Below, one piece after another: positions 6,943-15,918 of a DNA stretch of 64,000 nt (positions are counted from its first letter, which is position 1; each line of letters begins with the position of its first letter). Below the pieces are notes generated by a model. That model searched no databases, was not told the DNA's origin, and saw nothing but the letters and a program-made list of their open reading frames with translations. The DNA lies in the NCBI RefSeq assembly GCF_000425145.1, contig NZ_KE384312.1:1-64000 (forward strand), written 5' to 3'. A program made the position numbers and the translations under genes. This stretch comes from Pedobacter glucosidilyticus DSM 23534 (GTDB lineage: Bacteria > Bacteroidota > Bacteroidia > Sphingobacteriales > Sphingobacteriaceae).

Positions 6943-8742
6943 TTAGTTTTTAGCAAAAAAATCTAAGATAGCTTTGGCTTGTTTTAAATTTACAACTTCT
7001 AGCAGTTCTTGTTCTTGTGCCTCTTTTATCTTTTTAACAGATTTAAATCTTTTTAAAAGCTTTTCAGCAGATGTTTTACCGATGCCATCGATCAATTCAA
7101 GCTCGGTTTGCAAAGTACCTTGGTCTCGTTTCTTACGGTGGAAAGTTATTCCAAACCTATGCGCTTCATCTCGTAAATGTTGTATGATTCTTAATGTTTC
7201 TGATTTTTTATCTAAGTACAAAGGATATTGGTCTCCGGGATAGTAAAGTTCTTCTAGCCTTTTGGCGATACCAATAACAGCTAGTTTATCCATAATACCT
7301 AAAGCTTTTAAGCTTTTTACAGCCGAAGATAATTGTCCTTTACCACCATCAATAATTACTAATTGAGGTAAGGATTCGCCTTCTTCTAGTAATCTTTTGT
7401 AGCGCCTAAAAACAGCTTCTTCCATCGTAGCAAAATCATTTGGCCCCTCAACTGTTTTAACGTTAAAATGCCTATAGTCTTTTTTAGAAGGTTTAGCATC
7501 TTTAAAAACAACGATAGCAGAAACCGGATATTTCCCTTGAAAGTTAGAGTTATCAAAACATTCTATATGCTTAGGTAGCTCTTTCAGTCTCAAGTCTTTT
7601 TGCATTTGTGTAAGCAAACGTTCGGTTCTTAAATCAGGATTTAGCTTTTCATATTGTTCTATTTTATCCTTTTTAAAGAATAAAACATTCTTCATAGATA
7701 AGTCTAGCAGTTTCTTTTTTTCACCTTGTTTAGGTACTGTAAAAGTTAGTTTATCATCATCAATATCTATCTCAAAAGGCACCACAATCTCTTTAGATTT
7801 ACTTTGATATCTGCTTCTAAATTCTGATATCGCTAAACTTAAGAGCTCTTCATCCGTCTCATCAAGCTTCTTTTTCATCTCAATGGTTTGCGTTTGGATA
7901 ATGGTGCCATGCATTACTTTGAGATAATTTACAAAAGCAATTTTTTCTTCTGATGCGATACTAAAGACATCTACTTCAGTAATGGAAGAGTTTACAACGG
8001 TAGATTTGCTCTGGTATTTTTCTAAAAGCTCGTATTTCTTTTGTAAACGATGCGCAAGCTCAAAATTAAGTTGTGATGAAGCTTCTAGTATCTGCTCTTT
8101 TAAATTGCGTAATACACCACTTATTTTGCCATTTAAGATATCCTTAATTTCATCAATAGATTGATTATAGTCGGCTTCGTTTTGTAAACCCTCGCAAGGG
8201 CCTTTACAATTTCCAATCTGATATTCTAGGCAAACCCTAAACTTACCAGCTACAATATTGGGTTGTGTAAGTGGCAAGCTGCAAGTACGTAGCTGATAAG
8301 TTTCTTTAATTAAGCCTAGGATAGAGTGCATCATCCCTACGGATGGGTAAGGACCTAAGTATTTTGAGCCATCTTTTACGATACGGCGTGTCCATTGTAT
8401 ACGTGGAAATTTTTCGTTTTTAATCACAATCCAAGGATAAGTTTTATCATCCTTAAGCATGACATTATAACGCGGCTGATGCTTTTTGATGAGGCTATTT
8501 TCTAGTAACCAGGCATCAACTTCAGAGTCTACAATGGTAAAAGTTATATTCCTGATTTTGCTTACCAGTACTCTTGTTTTGGCATTAACTTTATAATTGT
8601 CTTTATTAAAATAAGAGCTAACTCTATTTTTTAAATCTTTGGCTTTCCCAATATAAATCAGCTCGTTAGCATCATCATAATACTGATAAACACCAGGCCT
8701 ATGCGGTATGTTTTTTAACGCTGCTTTGTAATCAAATAGCAT
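6943..8742 (-). CDS. uvrC: Excinuclease ABC subunit C
   Basis: UvrC makes both incisions around a bulky DNA lesion marked by UvrA and UvrB. The 599-residue length is normal for the family. Domains in order: the GIY-YIG nuclease at the N-terminus (GVYQYYDD...ELIYIG, about residues 17-32) for the 3' cut; a cysteine-bearing segment (CLEYQIGNCKGPC); a UVR motif near 195-235 that contacts UvrB; an RNase H-like endonuclease domain starting around IECFDNSNFQG for the 5' cut; and a C-terminal helix-hairpin-helix pair (LIDGIGKTSAEKLLKRF). It is the last gene of a minus-strand run behind the penicillin-binding protein, starting 11 bp after that gene's stop, so it probably depends on the upstream promoter. 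Confidence 0.97.
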   Translation of the reverse strand: MLFDYKAALKNIPHRPGVYQYYDDANELIYIGKAKDLKNRVSSYFNKDNYKVNAKTRVLVSKIRNITFTIVDSEVDAWLLENSLIKKHQPRYNVMLKDDKTYPWIVIKNEKFPRIQWTRRIVKDGSKYLGPYPSVGMMHSILGLIKETYQLRTCSLPLTQPNIVAGKFRVCLEYQIGNCKGPCEGLQNEADYNQSIDEIKDILNGKISGVLRNLKEQILEASSQLNFELAHRLQKKYELLEKYQSKSTVVNSSITEVDVFSIASEEKIAFVNYLKVMHGTIIQTQTIEMKKKLDETDEELLSLAISEFRSRYQSKSKEIVVPFEIDIDDDKLTFTVPKQGEKKKLLDLSMKNVLFFKKDKIEQYEKLNPDLRTERLLTQMQKDLRLKELPKHIECFDNSNFQGKYPVSAIVVFKDAKPSKKDYRHFNVKTVEGPNDFATMEEAVFRRYKRLLEEGESLPQLVIIDGGKGQLSSAVKSLKALGIMDKLAVIGIAKRLEELYYPGDQYPLYLDKKSETLRIIQHLRDEAHRFGITFHRKKRDQGTLQTELELIDGIGKTSAEKLLKRFKSVKKIKEAQEQELLEVVNLKQAKAILDFFAKN

Positions 8743-8753
8743 GATAAATAGAA

Positions 8754-11000
8754 TTAAAACCCTAAACGTTGGTCTAAATCTTCTTTATTTCCTTTGGTGC
8801 TGGTACCTGTATCAGAACCTTGATATTGGCTACAATCTAAAGTTATAGAAGAACCACCTGCTGGGGCTTCAAAATCTCCTTTTCTGATGCCCAAAGACGT
8901 ATCTGCATAAACTTTTTTGATAAAGAGTGCAAAAACTGGTAATGCAGTATTTGCTCCTTCGCCTAAATTGGTGCTTCTAAAATGTATGGCTCTGTCTTCG
9001 CATCCAGTCCAAACTCCGGCTACTAATTGTGGTGTTACAGCCATAAACCAACCGTCAGAGTTATCGTTTGTGGTTCCGGTTTTACCACCTATGGGGTTGC
9101 TTAATCCATAGCGGTATCTTAACCTAACTCCGGTACCTTCTTCTACCACACCTTTAAGCATATAAGTCATTACATAAGCGGTTTGTTCATTTAAAGCTTG
9201 TACCACTTTAGGTTTCCTATCATACAATACATTGCCGTTTTTATCTTCTACTCTTAACAAATAAGTAGGTTCTGTCCAAACACCATGATTTACAAAAGCA
9301 CTGTAAGCGCCAGTCATGTCATAAACAGAAGCTTCAAAAGAACCTAATGCGATAGACGGATAGGGAGGTACATCTGTGGTTATACCCATTCTCTTGGCTA
9401 AAGCAGCAACTGCTGTAGGGCCTACTTGCTGCATCACCCATGCTGTTATAAAGTTTTGAGAGTTAGCAAGGGCTTTCCTTAAAGTTATATATCCGGGTAT
9501 AGAACCGTGTCCTCTTGGGGTCCATGGCTCACCGTAACCAGTTACGGTAAAAGGTACATTATTTACCTGATAACATGGAGATAATCCATTATCTATACCT
9601 ACAGCATAAGTAAAAGGTTTTGCCGTTGAGCCTACTTGGCGGGTTCCCATTTTTACTTGGTCGTATTTAAAATGCTCAAAGCTAATACCACCAACCCAGG
9701 CTTTGATTTCGCCACTTTTAGGGTCCATAGCCATCATAGAATTTCTTAATATCATTTTATAATATTTGATAGAATCTATAGGTCTCATCATGGTATCAAT
9801 ATTACCCCTCCAGCTAAAAATTTCCATGGATGTTGGTGTATTGAAATTATCTTTGATTTCTTCATCAGAAAGCCCTTCTTCTTTTAACATCTTATACCTA
9901 TCAGAGCGTTTCATACCTTGAATAATCAGATTTTCGTTTCCTTTAAAAGGATCTCTGCCTTTCCAATGTGCATTAAATTGCTGTTGCAACGTTTTCATGT
10001 ACTCTTTCTGCGCCTCTTCTGCATAGCGTTGCATTTTAGAATTGATGGTGGTATATATTCGTAATCCATCTCTATCTAAATCATAACTACTTCCATCAGC
10101 TTTTCTGATAGACATTTTTTCAAAAGTTTCCTGAATATCTTTCTTTAAAACAGCTCTAAAATAAGTAGCTAGTCCTTCACTATGGCTGGTTCTGTTAAGC
10201 TCTAAATTTAAATCTTGGGCTTTTAACTCATCAGCTTTTGGCTGCTCCAGAAAACCTTCATCTACCATTTTTTGCATGATCAGGTTACGTCTCCCTAAAG
10301 CTCTTTCTGGGTTTCTGGTGGGCGAGTATAAAGTGGTACCTTTTAAAATACCTACTAAAGTAGCGGCCTGTGCCGGATTAAGTTTTGCAGGTGTTGTATT
10401 AAAGTAAGTACGAGCAGCGGCTTTTATCCCGAAAGAATTATTTCCAAAATCTACCGTATTTAAATACATGGTGATGATTTCTTCTTTGGTATAATTCCTT
10501 TCTAATTTAACCGCTACAATAAGCTCTTTAAGTTTTTGAGGAATTCTTTTAATGACTGATCTTTCTCTGGCTTTATCTGAAAATAGGTTTAGGGCTAATT
10601 GTTGTGTGATGGTACTTGCGCCTTGCTTTTTCCCGATGAGGTTATAAAAAATAATGGTAAATGTTCTTTTAAAATCTATACCAGAGTGGTCTAAAAATCT
10701 TACATCTTCTGTGGCTACCAATGCGTTAATCACATTAGGAGAAATATCTTTAAATCTAATATTTGAACGGTTTTGTACATAGTAATTACCTAATTCAACT
10801 TTATCTTCTGATAGTATTGAAGATGCAAGGTTACTTTTAGGGTTTTCTAAATCTCTGAACGAAGGGAGCTCTCCAAACAAGCCTAAACCAGTTGCACTAA
10901 GAACTAAAATTAGAAAAATTATAAATCCAGCAATACATTTCCAAAAAATACGGTTATACTTTTTGATATCTTCTAAAGAAAGGCTTTCTTTTCTTTGCAT
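8754..11000 (-). CDS. Class A penicillin-binding protein (PBP1A type)
   Basis: A bifunctional peptidoglycan synthase of 748 residues, anchored by one membrane helix at about 17-40. The glycosyltransferase (GT51) domain follows, with ATEDVRFLDHSGID carrying the catalytic Glu and the GASTITQQLALNLF motif. The transpeptidase domain has all three active-site motifs: STAK near residue 455, SQN near 515 and KTGT near 638. It ends with a Ser/Thr/Gly-rich tail rather than an extra domain. Its start lies 1 bp beyond the stop of the upstream TPR lipoprotein gene, so the two are translationally linked, and uvrC follows after 11 bp. Nothing is missing that would suggest loss of either activity. Confidence 0.93.
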   Translation of the reverse strand: MQRKESLSLEDIKKYNRIFWKCIAGFIIFLILVLSATGLGLFGELPSFRDLENPKSNLASSILSEDKVELGNYYVQNRSNIRFKDISPNVINALVATEDVRFLDHSGIDFKRTFTIIFYNLIGKKQGASTITQQLALNLFSDKARERSVIKRIPQKLKELIVAVKLERNYTKEEIITMYLNTVDFGNNSFGIKAAARTYFNTTPAKLNPAQAATLVGILKGTTLYSPTRNPERALGRRNLIMQKMVDEGFLEQPKADELKAQDLNLELNRTSHSEGLATYFRAVLKKDIQETFEKMSIRKADGSSYDLDRDGLRIYTTINSKMQRYAEEAQKEYMKTLQQQFNAHWKGRDPFKGNENLIIQGMKRSDRYKMLKEEGLSDEEIKDNFNTPTSMEIFSWRGNIDTMMRPIDSIKYYKMILRNSMMAMDPKSGEIKAWVGGISFEHFKYDQVKMGTRQVGSTAKPFTYAVGIDNGLSPCYQVNNVPFTVTGYGEPWTPRGHGSIPGYITLRKALANSQNFITAWVMQQVGPTAVAALAKRMGITTDVPPYPSIALGSFEASVYDMTGAYSAFVNHGVWTEPTYLLRVEDKNGNVLYDRKPKVVQALNEQTAYVMTYMLKGVVEEGTGVRLRYRYGLSNPIGGKTGTTNDNSDGWFMAVTPQLVAGVWTGCEDRAIHFRSTNLGEGANTALPVFALFIKKVYADTSLGIRKGDFEAPAGGSSITLDCSQYQGSDTGTSTKGNKEDLDQRLGF

Positions 11001-11001
11001 G

Positions 11002-13905
11002 TTATTTTATATAATTTAAATACTGGTTTAAACTTTCTGTATCCTTTATCAACAGTAAGTTAGGCTCAGAAATTACAAACTTTCTATACGCTGAAGCTGG
11101 TAAATTAAGAATTGTAGGCAATTCTTTTTCTAACTCAAGTAAAGCTTTTTCAGCTAAATCTTTATTATTAAGTTGCGCTCGTATAGCTATTAATTTATCC
11201 GTGGTGCTCACGGTTCTGATTGTTAAATTAACTGTTGATGGTGCAAATTTAGCATAAAAATACTTGGTAAGTTCTGCAAAAGGTTTGGCTACGTTAGTTT
11301 TTGCATCTTTAATGTTAATGATAATGACATGTTGCACCCTAGTATTATTAGAGAATATAATAGCAGCCGGTTTGCTAGGCGTTGGTTTTACAGTTTCTAT
11401 GTCAGCTGGTTTTTCTTCTTTAACAAGGCTTTCTGCTGGTTTTGTTAACGTTTTAGTTTCTTCTTTTGGTTCTATATTCTTCTCAACAGGTTTTTCTATT
11501 ACAGGTTTAATGTCTTTCTCGGGCTTTTTTGCGGCAATTTCTATATTTGGTTTTGGCTTGTTTTCTTTTGTTTGATCTATTTTTGTCTCAACAATTGGTT
11601 GTACCGCCTTTTTTGAAATGGCAATTTCCTCATCCTCAACTTTAGGTATATCAAGTATAACTACATTTGGTTTAGTAGATGTTTGAGACTGATTTGGGTG
11701 ATAAGCTAATAAAGCAGTTGGCCTGCTATAAAAGTTTGTTTTATTATTATTGATAAAGGCTAGTTGCGTTTTTATAGTTGGTGTAGTAATGGTGTCTGTA
11801 GGATAATCAGTAATAATTTTTTGCAGTTGTTCTACAAAAATATTTGGTTTTTGAGTATAACCCAATGCCATTGTTTTAAGGTATAAAAATTTAGGAGCTA
11901 GGTCTGGAAAATTTTCAAATTTAGGACTTAAATTTTCTATTTTTTCAATAGCTTCTTGATATTCTTTTTGTTGATAGAGCTTAAATATAGCCTCGTATTT
12001 TGCGTTTAAATCATTTAACACAGCTTGGTCTGCTTTGTTAAAGTTTGGGTTAATGATAGCTTTAGCGTAAATAGATTGAGGGAAATAATCCGTTAATAAA
12101 GCTTTATATTTATCAGATTGTTGAGGGTTTATATCTTGATAAATTCTATAAAGTTGGTAATAAATTTCGGCCAGTTTCTCGTCTTGAGGGTTGTAGTCTT
12201 TCACAAGCATTTCCAAAGCCTCTATAGATGCTATTTTATCATCCAATACATCTTTGTAAAAAAGGGCAATTTCGTAGCGGGCTGTTTTAATTTTGTTTAA
12301 AGATGCAGTTCTTTTTTCGTTGGTTAAAGGCACCGTATTTAAAAAATCAGCTTTTAAAGAGTCGATATTCTCTGCTCTTGTACTTAAATTATTATTGATG
12401 CTACCCAAATTATTGGCTAAACCAGCAGCATTATTATTTGCAGAAGAACTTCCACTTATTCTCCAGTTATCTTGTAATTTTCTGTTTCCCCATCTCTTCT
12501 TAAAATCACTCATTCCTTGGCTTATTGCTAAAGGATTATTAAAGTAAAAAGAGCCTGCATTTTTATTACTTGCAGATGCCTCGGGTATACTTACAAAAGC
12601 CAAATTTGCATTTTCTTGCCTTTTAACAGCTTCTTTTTCTACTTTAACTTGTATTTTTTCATTGATGTATTGTTCTCTGGCCTCACTGGTTAACGTAGAA
12701 AGCATCAATAACTCCTGTTCTTTCTCTATTAAGGTTAGGCGTTGGGCTAAATACTGTAAGTTATTGGCTTTTATCACAATGTTTTGGTAACCCGGATACT
12801 CTTTAGGTAAACTTTGCAAAGTACTATCATAATAAAGTTGTGCTTGGGTATAATTCTTCAAGGAATCAAAACTCACTTCAGCTAGTTTTAAATAAGATAA
12901 ACCTCTTTGTTTTTGAGAGCCAGGGATAGTATGTGCAGATAATTGATAATACTCTTGGGCCTGTGCCAAATCTTCCTGTTGTAAAAGGGTATTTCCAATT
13001 TGATAATAAATTTGGTCTTTAAATTCTCTGTTTTTATCTTCTTTTAGCAATCTTTTAAGCGTTGCAATTTTATTAAAATCTTTCCCACTAGCATTTTCCT
13101 CTAGTTTAATACGAGCTAAATTTGCATTAAAAGACATTTCAAAAGCTGCATTACTTTTAACTACTTTAGAATAATTAGAGTAAGCGTCTTCCAACTGATT
13201 ATTTTCTTCCTGAAGCTGTGCTAAAATGAATGTCCACCTGGTTTTCTCGTAACGATTTTTAGTGAAATTAACCGCTTTTTGAAGATGAAAGATGGCCGAA
13301 TCTATATCTTCCTTGTATAGGTAACTTTGTGCTAGTGCGGCATTTAACTGGGCTCTGTGGTACTTAAGATTCTTTGCGTAAGCCTTTTGCAGTATGGTAT
13401 CTGCCAAAGCATAATTGTTTATAGCAAAGTAAGATTTTCCTTGCCAGATAAGCCCTTCAAGTGTGTTTTTCTTTTCTTCGGGATAATTGCTACCCACATA
13501 ACCGAAATATTCTAAAGCATTGTAGTAATTTCCTTTTAGATATTCTGATTTTGCTAACAGTAAAAAAGCATCATCTACCCATCTACTTTCAAATTTTTCA
13601 AGGGCTATTTTATTAGCCCGGTTCACTACTTCATTTAAATTTTCAGATTCTGATGATGAACCACTCTCTGTAGGTAAGGGATAAATATCAAGAATTTGGT
13701 TATAATCATCCTTATGAAGATTTCTAATATTGATTTCTGATTCTCTAAGAATTTCAGACGCATTGTAATAAATGTTGTAATGTGCTGTTATATTCTTCAT
13801 CATGGAAGTTTTCTTACCTTTCTTTTTGATGAAGCAACCCGAAGAAAAAACTATAATAAATATGATAAATAGTCTAAAAAGACCATTAGTTTTATGAAAT
13901 TTCAA
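11002..13905 (-). CDS. PorW/SprE-like TPR lipoprotein
   Basis: A 967-residue lipoprotein: the N-terminal hydrophobic stretch ends in FSSGC, giving a lipobox Cys at about residue 24. The N-terminal segment (NITAHYNIYYNASEILRESE...) and a long array of TPR-like helical pairs follow. A low-complexity K/P/E-rich linker lies at about 755-850. The C-terminal module begins near HVIIINIKDAK, with N-x-x-YF-like and LL-x-I-KD positions. This order matches PorW (SprE of gliding bacteria), a periplasmic lipoprotein of the type IX secretion system. That family link is by pattern recognition, not by search. A general TPR scaffold for envelope work is the alternative. Its stop nearly touches the start of the penicillin-binding protein gene. 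Confidence 0.65.
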   Translation of the reverse strand: MKFHKTNGLFRLFIIFIIVFSSGCFIKKKGKKTSMMKNITAHYNIYYNASEILRESEINIRNLHKDDYNQILDIYPLPTESGSSSESENLNEVVNRANKIALEKFESRWVDDAFLLLAKSEYLKGNYYNALEYFGYVGSNYPEEKKNTLEGLIWQGKSYFAINNYALADTILQKAYAKNLKYHRAQLNAALAQSYLYKEDIDSAIFHLQKAVNFTKNRYEKTRWTFILAQLQEENNQLEDAYSNYSKVVKSNAAFEMSFNANLARIKLEENASGKDFNKIATLKRLLKEDKNREFKDQIYYQIGNTLLQQEDLAQAQEYYQLSAHTIPGSQKQRGLSYLKLAEVSFDSLKNYTQAQLYYDSTLQSLPKEYPGYQNIVIKANNLQYLAQRLTLIEKEQELLMLSTLTSEAREQYINEKIQVKVEKEAVKRQENANLAFVSIPEASASNKNAGSFYFNNPLAISQGMSDFKKRWGNRKLQDNWRISGSSSANNNAAGLANNLGSINNNLSTRAENIDSLKADFLNTVPLTNEKRTASLNKIKTARYEIALFYKDVLDDKIASIEALEMLVKDYNPQDEKLAEIYYQLYRIYQDINPQQSDKYKALLTDYFPQSIYAKAIINPNFNKADQAVLNDLNAKYEAIFKLYQQKEYQEAIEKIENLSPKFENFPDLAPKFLYLKTMALGYTQKPNIFVEQLQKIITDYPTDTITTPTIKTQLAFINNNKTNFYSRPTALLAYHPNQSQTSTKPNVVILDIPKVEDEEIAISKKAVQPIVETKIDQTKENKPKPNIEIAAKKPEKDIKPVIEKPVEKNIEPKEETKTLTKPAESLVKEEKPADIETVKPTPSKPAAIIFSNNTRVQHVIIINIKDAKTNVAKPFAELTKYFYAKFAPSTVNLTIRTVSTTDKLIAIRAQLNNKDLAEKALLELEKELPTILNLPASAYRKFVISEPNLLLIKDTESLNQYLNYIK

Positions 13906-13939
13906 AATATTGATTTTAAATATTACAACTAAATACGAG

Positions 13940-13947
13940 CAAATTTA
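13940..13947 (-). promoter_or_regulatory. Possible -7 box for the TPR-PBP-uvrC run
   Basis: Read on the minus strand this is TAAATTTG, an exact match to TAnnTTTG, 35 bp before the TPR lipoprotein start in the 106-bp divergent gap. No clear TTG is found at the -33 distance, so the call rests on one box. Confidence 0.35.
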
Positions 13948-14011
13948 TTTTATATTGCCAATATTCACACTATCGTAAAGATATTAATAAGAGCAGAATA
14001 TTTAGGAAAGG

Positions 14012-14875
14012 ATGAGTAAAAGAAAAAAACTCTCGGCCCGCTTAAAGGAAAAATATAAATTAGTTATTTTAAACGATGATACTTTTGAAGAAAAAGCATC
14101 GTTTAGAGCATCCTTATGGTATTTATTAATAGGAACATCTGCTTTTGCTATTGTGTTAGTTTTTTTAACCATCGTAATCATTAAAATAACTCCATTAAGA
14201 GAGTACATAACCGGTGTTGCCGATATTGATAATAAAAGAGACATTATTTCTACCTACGCCAAGATAGATTCCTTAGAAAAATTAGTGAAGGCAAATGATG
14301 TATACCTCGCCAATCTTAATCAAATCATCAGTGGTAAACCAGATGAAGATAAATTAGCTAAGCCAAAAAATAATAACATCAAATCTGATAGTATAAAATT
14401 GAATCAAAAAATTTCTGATGATGAAAAGGAGCTTAGAAAGCTTATAGAGTCTGAAGGCCGATTTGATTTAAGTGAAGGTAGCACCGGAGCAAAGAGTGGT
14501 ATAGCAACTTTCTCTTTTTTTAGCCCGGTGAAAGGGAAAATATCATCGAAATTTGATAATACTCAACAACATTACGCAGTTGATGTGGTAACCAGGAAGA
14601 ATGAAAACATCAAGTCTACACTAGATGGTACAGTGGTTTTTTCAAATTTTACGCCAGAAACAGGCTATGTCATTGCCATACAGCATGCAAACAATATGTT
14701 ATCTTTTTATAAGCATTGTTCTGCATTGTTAAAGAAAGTTGGTAGCTTCGTGAGGGCAGGAGAGGTAATTGCCGTAGTTGGCGATAGCGGAGAATACACA
14801 ACCGGGCCACATTTGCATTTTGAACTTTGGCTAAACGGTTCGCCAGTTAACCCAGAAAATTATATAACCTTTTAA
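14012..14875 (+). CDS. M23 (LytM) peptidase, membrane-anchored
   Basis: A 287-residue protein with a basic cytoplasmic start, one membrane helix at about 34-58, a helical linker rich in K/D/E, and a C-terminal LytM domain. The zinc and catalytic residues look complete: H-Y-A-V-D near residues 187-191 supplies the His and Asp ligands, and H-L-H near 267 supplies the HxH motif. It should therefore cut peptide cross-links in peptidoglycan from the periplasmic side. A good Shine-Dalgarno-like AGGAAAGG precedes the ATG. The bactofilin gene follows 9 bp later. M23-bactofilin pairs shape cells in several phyla by placing the hydrolase on a bactofilin scaffold, so a joint cell-shape role is a reasonable inference. 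Confidence 0.88.
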   Translation: MSKRKKLSARLKEKYKLVILNDDTFEEKASFRASLWYLLIGTSAFAIVLVFLTIVIIKITPLREYITGVADIDNKRDIISTYAKIDSLEKLVKANDVYLANLNQIISGKPDEDKLAKPKNNNIKSDSIKLNQKISDDEKELRKLIESEGRFDLSEGSTGAKSGIATFSFFSPVKGKISSKFDNTQQHYAVDVVTRKNENIKSTLDGTVVFSNFTPETGYVIAIQHANNMLSFYKHCSALLKKVGSFVRAGEVIAVVGDSGEYTTGPHLHFELWLNGSPVNPENYITF

Positions 14876-14884
14876 ACACAAGTC

Positions 14885-15319
14885 ATGTTTCGGAAAAAAA
14901 AGGAAGATGCCATTAAAGGCGAGCAAAAAGCAGGCGCTATCAATATTGTTGGTGTGGGTACCCAAATTAAAGGTGATTTGGAAACCAGTGGAGATATCAG
15001 GATTGATGGAAAAATAACGGGTAACTTACTATCTAAAGCAAAAGTAGTTATTGGGCAAACCGGTGAAGTTAATGGTAATATACATTCAGACTCGGCAGAA
15101 GTATCTGGCTTGGTAAATGGTAACATTTCCAGCTCAGAAACATTATATTTAAAAGCTACCGCTCAAGTTAATGGCGATATTGTATCTAATAAATTGGTGG
15201 TAGAAAACGGGGCTAATTTTACTGGTCATTGCCAAACAGGTTTATCTCAAACCAAATCTATTTCAGAAAAGAAAAAAATATTTGATGTTAGAGCAGAAAG
15301 ACAAGAAGCCACCGCTTAA
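14885..15319 (+). CDS. Bactofilin
   Basis: A 144-residue DUF583 protein. The core, about residues 18-115, is built of short repeats with hydrophobic positions (INIVGVGTQIKGDLETSGDIRIDGKITGNL...AEVSGLVNGNISSSETLYL), as expected of the right-handed beta helix that polymerises without nucleotide. The short basic start MFRKKKED and the charged tail are typical flanks. It lies between the M23 peptidase and the first ATP synthase accessory gene, and its last 35 bp overlap the start of that gene, so the group is translated from one message at least in part. Confidence 0.9.
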   Translation: MFRKKKEDAIKGEQKAGAINIVGVGTQIKGDLETSGDIRIDGKITGNLLSKAKVVIGQTGEVNGNIHSDSAEVSGLVNGNISSSETLYLKATAQVNGDIVSNKLVVENGANFTGHCQTGLSQTKSISEKKKIFDVRAERQEATA

Positions 15320-15518
15320 AACTGTAAATAATTACATTAAATATTCTGGATTAGCTTTTCAGATGTTTAGTATCATAGGAGTTTTTACCTTTGTAGGATA
15401 TAAAATAGACGAGTCTAGAGCTAGTAAAACACCTATCATCACAGGTATATTAAGTTTACTTGGCGTTATCATCGCGATTTATACAGTATTAAAAGGAATT
15501 AATAAATCTTCAAATTGA
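15285..15518 (+). CDS. AtpZ/AtpI-family membrane protein
   Basis: A 77-residue protein with two membrane helices (SGLAFQMFSIIGVFTFVGYKIDE and PIITGILSLLGVIIAIYTVL), the layout of AtpZ/AtpI-family accessory proteins encoded at the head of F0F1 operons. The ATG at 15285 is preferred to the TTG at 15282. The gene overlaps the bactofilin 3' end by 35 bp in another frame. Family members are linked to c-ring assembly or Mg2+ transport. Which applies here is not evident. Confidence 0.75.
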   Translation: MLEQKDKKPPLKTVNNYIKYSGLAFQMFSIIGVFTFVGYKIDESRASKTPIITGILSLLGVIIAIYTVLKGINKSSN

Positions 15519-15904
15519 GTCTTTCAAAATTTTTTATCTGGTTTACCATTTTTACGCTTTTCTTAATTGGCTTGGCTAGCTTGCTTCAAGGGCCATTAGG
15601 TTTGCAAGCTTTTTTCATTCCTAAATTTTGGGTAATATTTGGCTTCATGGCAGTCATTACCCTTATGGTTTTCTTTGTTTCTTTTATTGGGATACAAAAA
15701 GGAGGTGAGGGACAAGTTTTTGTAGTGATGGGCGCTATAGTTATCAGGCTGTTAATCAGCATGATAGTTGTTCTTTTTTACCTCAGTAAGTTTAAAATAG
15801 ACCCTATTTTATTCGTTATAAATTTTTTTTCTATTTATTTATCCTTTACGACCTTTGAAATTTATTGTTTGTTACTTAACTTGCGCCACCAAATTAAAAA
15901 GTAA
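15515..15904 (+). CDS. Four-helix membrane protein of the ATP synthase cluster
   Basis: A 129-residue, very hydrophobic protein with four predicted membrane helices and few charged residues (one R near VIRLLISM, a basic end RHQIKK). It is probably the Bacteroidota counterpart of ATP synthase protein I, judged by size, helix number and position between the AtpZ-like gene and atpB. I do not recognise a diagnostic motif. Translation appears to begin at TTG at 15515, overlapping the previous stop by 4 bases (TTGA), which suggests coupling. An ATG is not available nearby in the right place. Confidence 0.6.
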   Translation: MSLSKFFIWFTIFTLFLIGLASLLQGPLGLQAFFIPKFWVIFGFMAVITLMVFFVSFIGIQKGGEGQVFVVMGAIVIRLLISMIVVLFYLSKFKIDPILFVINFFSIYLSFTTFEIYCLLLNLRHQIKK

Positions 15905-15918
15905 AAAACACGGAATCA